Translations under genes and position numbers: made by a program
Shown here: positions 6,432 through 11,020 of the stretch, piece by piece
Numbering within the stretch: the first letter of the stretch is position 1
How the letters are laid out: each line of letters begins with the position of its first letter
The notes under the pieces: generated by a model
The model's database searches: none
What the model was told of the DNA's origin: nothing
Seen by the model: only the letters and a program-made list of their open reading frames with translations
DNA from: an uncultured Planctomycetaceae bacterium
GTDB taxonomy: Bacteria > Planctomycetota > Planctomycetia > Pirellulales > JACPPG01
Assembly: GCA_945957305.1 (NCBI GenBank)
Contig: CAMFLN010000034.1
Span: forward strand, 1-11,020
DNA: 11,020 nucleotides
Direction of reading: 5' to 3'

Positions 6432-7262
6432 TTACGCTTTCATCTGGTCGCGGTATTTGTCCAACATGCGGCCCGGCGAGCCCATGATGTTGTAGCCGCC
6501 GTCGACGTGCAGAATTTCGCCCGTGATGCCACTGGCCATGTCCGACAGCAGGAAGCCGGCCGTTTGGCCCACTTCTTCGTGCGTCACGTTGCGGCCCAGC
6601 GGGGCCATAGCCTCGTACAGGATCAGCATGTCGTCGACCCCTGCGCCGCGGCCAGCGAGCGTTCGCATCGGACCTGCGCTCACCGCATTGACGCGAATCT
6701 GTCGCGGGCCGAGATCGAACGCCAGGTATTTCACGATCGAATCGAGGGCCGCTTTGCACACGCCCATCACGTTGTAGCCGGGGACCGCGCGCTCGCCGCC
6801 AAAGTAGGTCATCGTGAGGATGTTGCCCTTGTCGTTGAGAATGTCGCGCGCGGCGTTCGCCACGGCCATCAAGCTAAAGGCGCTGATCTCCATGGCCAGC
6901 TTGAAACCTTCGCGGCTGCATTCGATCGTGTTGACCTTCAGATCCTCGAGCGGCGCAAACGCGATCGAATGAACCAAGAAGTCGATCTTGCCCAGCTCCT
7001 CGCCTGTCCGCTTCATGACCGTGCGACTATCTTCGTCGTTCGAGACGTCGAGCGGCATGAGGAACTTCGCGTTCGGCGCGGCATCAGTCAGCAAAGCCAC
7101 GCGACGGCGGTTGCGCTGCCGTTCGTCATCCGGCCGATCAGGCAGATGAGTAAAACCGCACACGGCCCCTTCGGCCATGACGAATTGAGCAATCGCCCAG
7201 GCCAGCGAATGGTCGTTGGCGACCCCCAGGATCAGCCCCTTTTTTCCTTCGAACAGACCCAT
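6432..7262 (-). CDS. fabI: Enoyl-[acyl-carrier-protein] reductase (NADH), FabI
   Basis: A 276-residue cytosolic short-chain dehydrogenase that reduces trans-2-enoyl-ACP, the last step of each fatty-acid elongation cycle. The N-terminal cofactor loop reads GLILGVANDHSLAWAIA, the FabI form of the Rossmann motif. LDVSND (Asp72) fits the adenine pocket and HSIAFAP (98-104) follows the fourth strand. The catalytic pattern is Tyr153, then Tyr163-x6-Lys170 in YNVMGVCK, equivalent to E. coli Tyr146, Tyr156 and Lys163. SAGPMRTLAG (195-204) matches the substrate-loop region. The frame stays open 41 codons upstream, but ATG at 7262 is clearly the start: GGAGG (7271-7275) lies eight bases upstream and the protein then begins MGLFEGKKG as expected. 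It shares its upstream region with the divergent activator gene. This is the triclosan-target family, but sensitivity was not assessed. Confidence 0.96.
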   Translation of the reverse strand: MGLFEGKKGLILGVANDHSLAWAIAQFVMAEGAVCGFTHLPDRPDDERQRNRRRVALLTDAAPNAKFLMPLDVSNDEDSRTVMKRTGEELGKIDFLVHSIAFAPLEDLKVNTIECSREGFKLAMEISAFSLMAVANAARDILNDKGNILTMTYFGGERAVPGYNVMGVCKAALDSIVKYLAFDLGPRQIRVNAVSAGPMRTLAGRGAGVDDMLILYEAMAPLGRNVTHEEVGQTAGFLLSDMASGITGEILHVDGGYNIMGSPGRMLDKYRDQMKA

Positions 7263-7299
7263 TCGTTCATCCTCCGTCGTGAGCGTTGATTGCGCCGGA

Positions 7300-7315
7300 T
7301 GCCGCCGCGGCGGCA
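7300..7315. promoter_or_regulatory. 16-bp perfect palindrome upstream of fabI
   Basis: TGCCGCCGCGGCGGCA equals its own reverse complement. It ends 37 bases before the fabI ATG and lies just beyond the GGAGG ribosome binding site. It could be an operator in the fabI leader or promoter, or a stem in the leader RNA. Being all G/C apart from its ends, it may partly reflect base composition. Confidence 0.45.
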
Positions 7316-7330
7316 GGCTCAAAGCCGCCC

Positions 7331-7362
7331 AAGATGCCGGGCAGGCCCCGAAGATACCGGGC
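7331..7362. repeat. Direct repeat AAGATRCCGGGC, 20-bp period
   Basis: AAGATGCCGGGC (7331-7342) and AAGATACCGGGC (7351-7362) match at 11 of 12 bases. Their starts are exactly 20 bp apart, so both copies lie on nearly the same face of the helix. They sit 69-100 bp upstream of fabI, where a regulator could bind as paired sites. No known operator family was recognised. Confidence 0.5.
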
Positions 7363-7407
7363 TCGCAGGATAGCTGGTAGGACAAAAACCCTCAATGTCC
7401 CCTGATC

Positions 7408-7434
7408 CGTCACTCAGGACTGCTGAAAGTGACG
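7408..7434. promoter_or_regulatory. Inverted repeat CGTCACT-N13-AGTGACG
   Basis: CGTCACT (7408-7414) and AGTGACG (7428-7434) are exact complements. The arms extend inward with CAG/CTG after a two-base bulge. It lies in the fabI/activator divergent gap, about 115-140 bp before the activator start and 146-172 bp before fabI. It is a candidate dimer-binding site or upstream activating sequence. Confidence 0.42.
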
Positions 7435-7490
7435 CCAGATCGACACAGAGAAATGCCGTCAAGTTGACAACCATCAGCTGCCTGCTGACG

Positions 7491-7496
7491 TATAAT
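7491..7496 (+). promoter_or_regulatory. Candidate -10 box TATAAT for the activator gene
   Basis: A perfect TATAAT lies 52 bases before the ATG at 7549, giving a predicted leader of about 45 bases. A TTGACA occurs at 7464-7469, but the spacer to the -10 is 21 bp, too long for ordinary sigma-70 use. The promoter may therefore need an activator or rely on the -10 alone. AAGGG at 7535-7539 is the probable ribosome binding site. Confidence 0.42.
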
Positions 7497-7548
7497 TGAT
7501 ACAAATAGCAAAGGGCCATGCACCCACCAAACAAAAGGGCGTGTAGCG

Positions 7549-9501
<1,953 letters not shown>

Positions 9502-9556
9502 GGCCTGCCTCGCATAAATGCCCTCGATTCAGGGAAAATCGCTTTACAGTTCTCAC

Positions 9557-9578
9557 GGGTTGCAGAGTTGCAACAGCC
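9557..9578 (+). terminator. Stem-loop after the activator gene
   Basis: GTTGCA (9559-9564) pairs with TGCAAC (9569-9574) around a GAGT loop. Two further G-C pairs (9557-9558 with 9577-9578) follow after an AG bulge. It lies about 55 bases after the activator stop and 160 bases before the aldolase start. A second small stem, GGGC-cagta-GCCC, follows at once. No T-tract is present, so termination is plausible but not shown. Confidence 0.42.
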
Positions 9579-9737
9579 CGGGGCCAGTAGCCCAAGCTGT
9601 CCCACTTGGCTAGAATCTTAGGTTCCGCATCCCGCCCGACGCCGGAAATCGCCCGCGCACCCCGAACAAGCCCGCGTCACGCCGCACGTCTCCCATTGCT
9701 GCTTGGCAAGCGTGAACCGCGAAACACGGAGATACCC

Positions 9738-10730
9738 ATGATTGTCACGACGAAAGACCTTTTCGAGCAGGCTTACGGCAAGTATGCCGTGGGGGCCTAC
9801 AACATCAATAATCTGGAGCAGACCGTTGGGCTGTTCCGCGGCGCGCTGGGGAAAAAAGGTTCGAACGAAGAACCGGCCGATCCCGCGACCAGTGCACCGT
9901 TCATCATTCAGATTTCGCGCGGCGCGCGTGCCTTCACCGACAAGCGCTTTCTGGAAGCGATGATCCGCACCGCCGAGGATGTCTTTCCCGAGGCGATCTT
10001 TGCCGTGCATCTGGACCACGGCACCGAAGAGGTTGCTTACGACTGCATCGACAGCGGTTTCTACTCGTCGGTGATGATCGACGCCTCGCATGAGACTTTC
10101 GACGAGAACATTGCCATCACGCGGCGCGTCGTCGAACGCGCCCATGAGAAGGGAATCTCGGTCGAGGCGGAATTGGGGATGCTCGGCGGTGTTGAAGAGG
10201 ATATTTCCGTCTCGGCCGATCACGCCTGCCTGACGGATCCCGACCAGGCCGTCGAGTTTGTCACGCGATCCGGTTGTGATTCCTTGGCGGTGGCGATCGG
10301 CACTTCGCACGGCGCCTACAAGTTCAGCGGCAAGCAGGGCCTGCACTTCGACCGCATTGCCGCCATTCAAAAGCTGCTGCCGGGCTTTCCGCTGGTCATG
10401 CATGGTTCGAGCAGCGTGCCCAAGCAGTGGGTCGATCGCATTAATGCCGCCGGCGGAAAGCTGCCCGCCACCAGCGGCGTCAACGAGCAAGACTACTTGC
10501 CCGCCGCCAAACTCGGCGTCACCAAGGTGAATATCGACACCGATGGTCGACTGATCTGGTGCGCCGTGTATCGCGAAACGTTCCGCGACAAGCCCGGCGA
10601 CTTCGATCCGCGCACCGCGGGGAAGCCGTTCATGGCGGAATATGCCGGATTCATCCGCGACAAGAACAAGATGCTCGGCTCAGCCGGGGAACTGGAAAAC
10701 GTGCGTGCAGCCCTGGGCGTGCGTGTCTGA
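9738..10730 (+). CDS. fba: Class II (zinc-dependent) fructose-bisphosphate aldolase
   Basis: A 330-residue cytosolic glycolysis/gluconeogenesis enzyme that interconverts fructose 1,6-bisphosphate with dihydroxyacetone phosphate and glyceraldehyde 3-phosphate. The start of the protein, YAVGAYNINNLEQ, is typical of the family. Metal and catalytic residues are visible: Asp93 and His94 in HLDHG, EAELG (143-147), His191 in GTSHGAYK and His222 in VMHGSS. KVNIDTD (263-269) supplies the phosphate-binding part. The segment at about 38-53 (GKKGSNEEPADPATSA) is a hydrophilic insertion between the first helix and the strand containing PFIIQIS. The frame is open for 44 codons upstream, but ATG at 9738 is preferred: GGAG (9728-9731) lies six bases before it and the protein then begins as the family does. 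It appears to be a single-gene unit; a related tagatose-bisphosphate aldolase activity cannot be excluded. Confidence 0.95.
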   Translation: MIVTTKDLFEQAYGKYAVGAYNINNLEQTVGLFRGALGKKGSNEEPADPATSAPFIIQISRGARAFTDKRFLEAMIRTAEDVFPEAIFAVHLDHGTEEVAYDCIDSGFYSSVMIDASHETFDENIAITRRVVERAHEKGISVEAELGMLGGVEEDISVSADHACLTDPDQAVEFVTRSGCDSLAVAIGTSHGAYKFSGKQGLHFDRIAAIQKLLPGFPLVMHGSSSVPKQWVDRINAAGGKLPATSGVNEQDYLPAAKLGVTKVNIDTDGRLIWCAVYRETFRDKPGDFDPRTAGKPFMAEYAGFIRDKNKMLGSAGELENVRAALGVRV

Positions 10731-10803
10731 CGCGACGCATCCCTGTTCCTTGAATGACGCGCCGCCTGCGCGACCAACTACATTCTGCGGCCCCGCTGCG
10801 CGC

Positions 10804-11020
10804 TTACGGCTCAACGGCCGGAATATCTTCGGAGCGAAACCGACCATCGCTCGGAGCTTGCGCCAAACGAATCAGCAGCAATTTCTGCTCAAGAGGCTGG
10901 GCTTCCGGCTGTTCGGTGAAAAAGTGGCTTCCCAGGCTGCCCGGCTTGTCCGCGCGCGTGCCAAGCACCAGAGTTTGCCCCGGCGAAAGCACCGCCTGGA
11001 CGATGAGGTCCTTGAACAGG
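10804..11020 (-). CDS. C-terminal end of an unidentified protein, cut by the window edge
   Basis: The last ~71 residues of a minus-strand gene. The frame is open to the right edge, so the start is outside the window. It reads LFKDLIVQAVLSPGQTLVLG, then a Gly/Ser/Pro loop (ADKPGSLGSH), then a hydrophobic strand QKLLLIRLAQ and a polar tail ending AVEP and TAA. The order (PGQTLVLG strand, loop, LLLI strand near the C-terminus) loosely recalls the end of a secretin-type beta domain. That is only a resemblance and no family is claimed. It converges on the aldolase gene with 73 bases between stops and no clear terminator there. Confidence 0.55.
   Translation of the reverse strand, partial: LFKDLIVQAVLSPGQTLVLGTRADKPGSLGSHFFTEQPEAQPLEQKLLLIRLAQAPSDGRFRSEDIPAVEP

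Noticed and set aside
6507..7289. 260-codon plus-strand open frame opposite fabI
   Set aside because: Antisense shadow of a gene with a full set of FabI active-site residues.
7464..7496. TTGACA followed by TATAAT as a full sigma-70 promoter
   Set aside because: The spacer is 21 bp, well outside the usual 16-18 bp, so the two boxes were not called as one promoter; only the -10 was kept.
9703..9720. TTGGCA-like -24 element upstream of the aldolase gene
   Set aside because: The GG-to-GC spacing does not fit: the required position reads CC, and GC appears only two bases later.
9618..10490. 290-codon minus-strand open frame opposite the aldolase gene
   Set aside because: Antisense shadow; the opposite strand encodes all class II aldolase metal-binding residues.

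Overview
The window looks like a moderately GC-rich bacterial chromosome, most likely from a planctomycete (Pirellulales-like). This is inferred from gene style: single genes in alternating orientation with long spacers, a membrane-anchored Hanks-type kinase, a GAF/AAA+/Fis sigma-54-type activator, and frequent GTG starts. No rRNA, tRNA, CRISPR array, transposase or phage gene was seen, so the taxonomic call rests on style and not on a marker gene.

Layout. 1-856: 5'-truncated EamA/DMT-type membrane transporter (+). 1008-1220: tiny two-helix membrane protein (+). 1290-2942: serine/threonine kinase with six N-terminal membrane helices (-), converging on the small gene over a hairpin that may terminate both. 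3352-3915: small class I methyltransferase-like protein (-). It is divergent from 4283-4888, a secreted Pro/Ala-rich protein of unknown function (+); the gap between them carries a 9-bp inverted repeat. 5280-6374: FabH-like ketoacyl-ACP synthase III (+), convergent with 6432-7262, enoyl-ACP reductase FabI (-). 7549-9501: GAF/AAA+/Fis transcriptional activator (+), divergent from fabI across 286 bp containing a 16-bp palindrome, a 20-bp-phased direct repeat, an inverted repeat and a TATAAT box. 9738-10730: class II fructose-bisphosphate aldolase (+). 10804-11020: C-terminal end of an unidentified protein (-) running off the right edge.

How the genes fit together. The clearest functional link is the fatty-acid pair: a condensing enzyme (first step of chain building) and the enoyl reductase (last step of each elongation cycle), placed tail to tail. 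The activator shares its upstream region with fabI, so regulation of fabI and/or itself is a testable idea, but no sigma-54 -24/-12 promoter was found there. The kinase, transporter, methyltransferase-like and secreted proteins show no obvious pathway link. No clearly novel multi-gene system is visible; the most interesting signals are regulatory architecture in the spacers and two or three proteins without a confident function.
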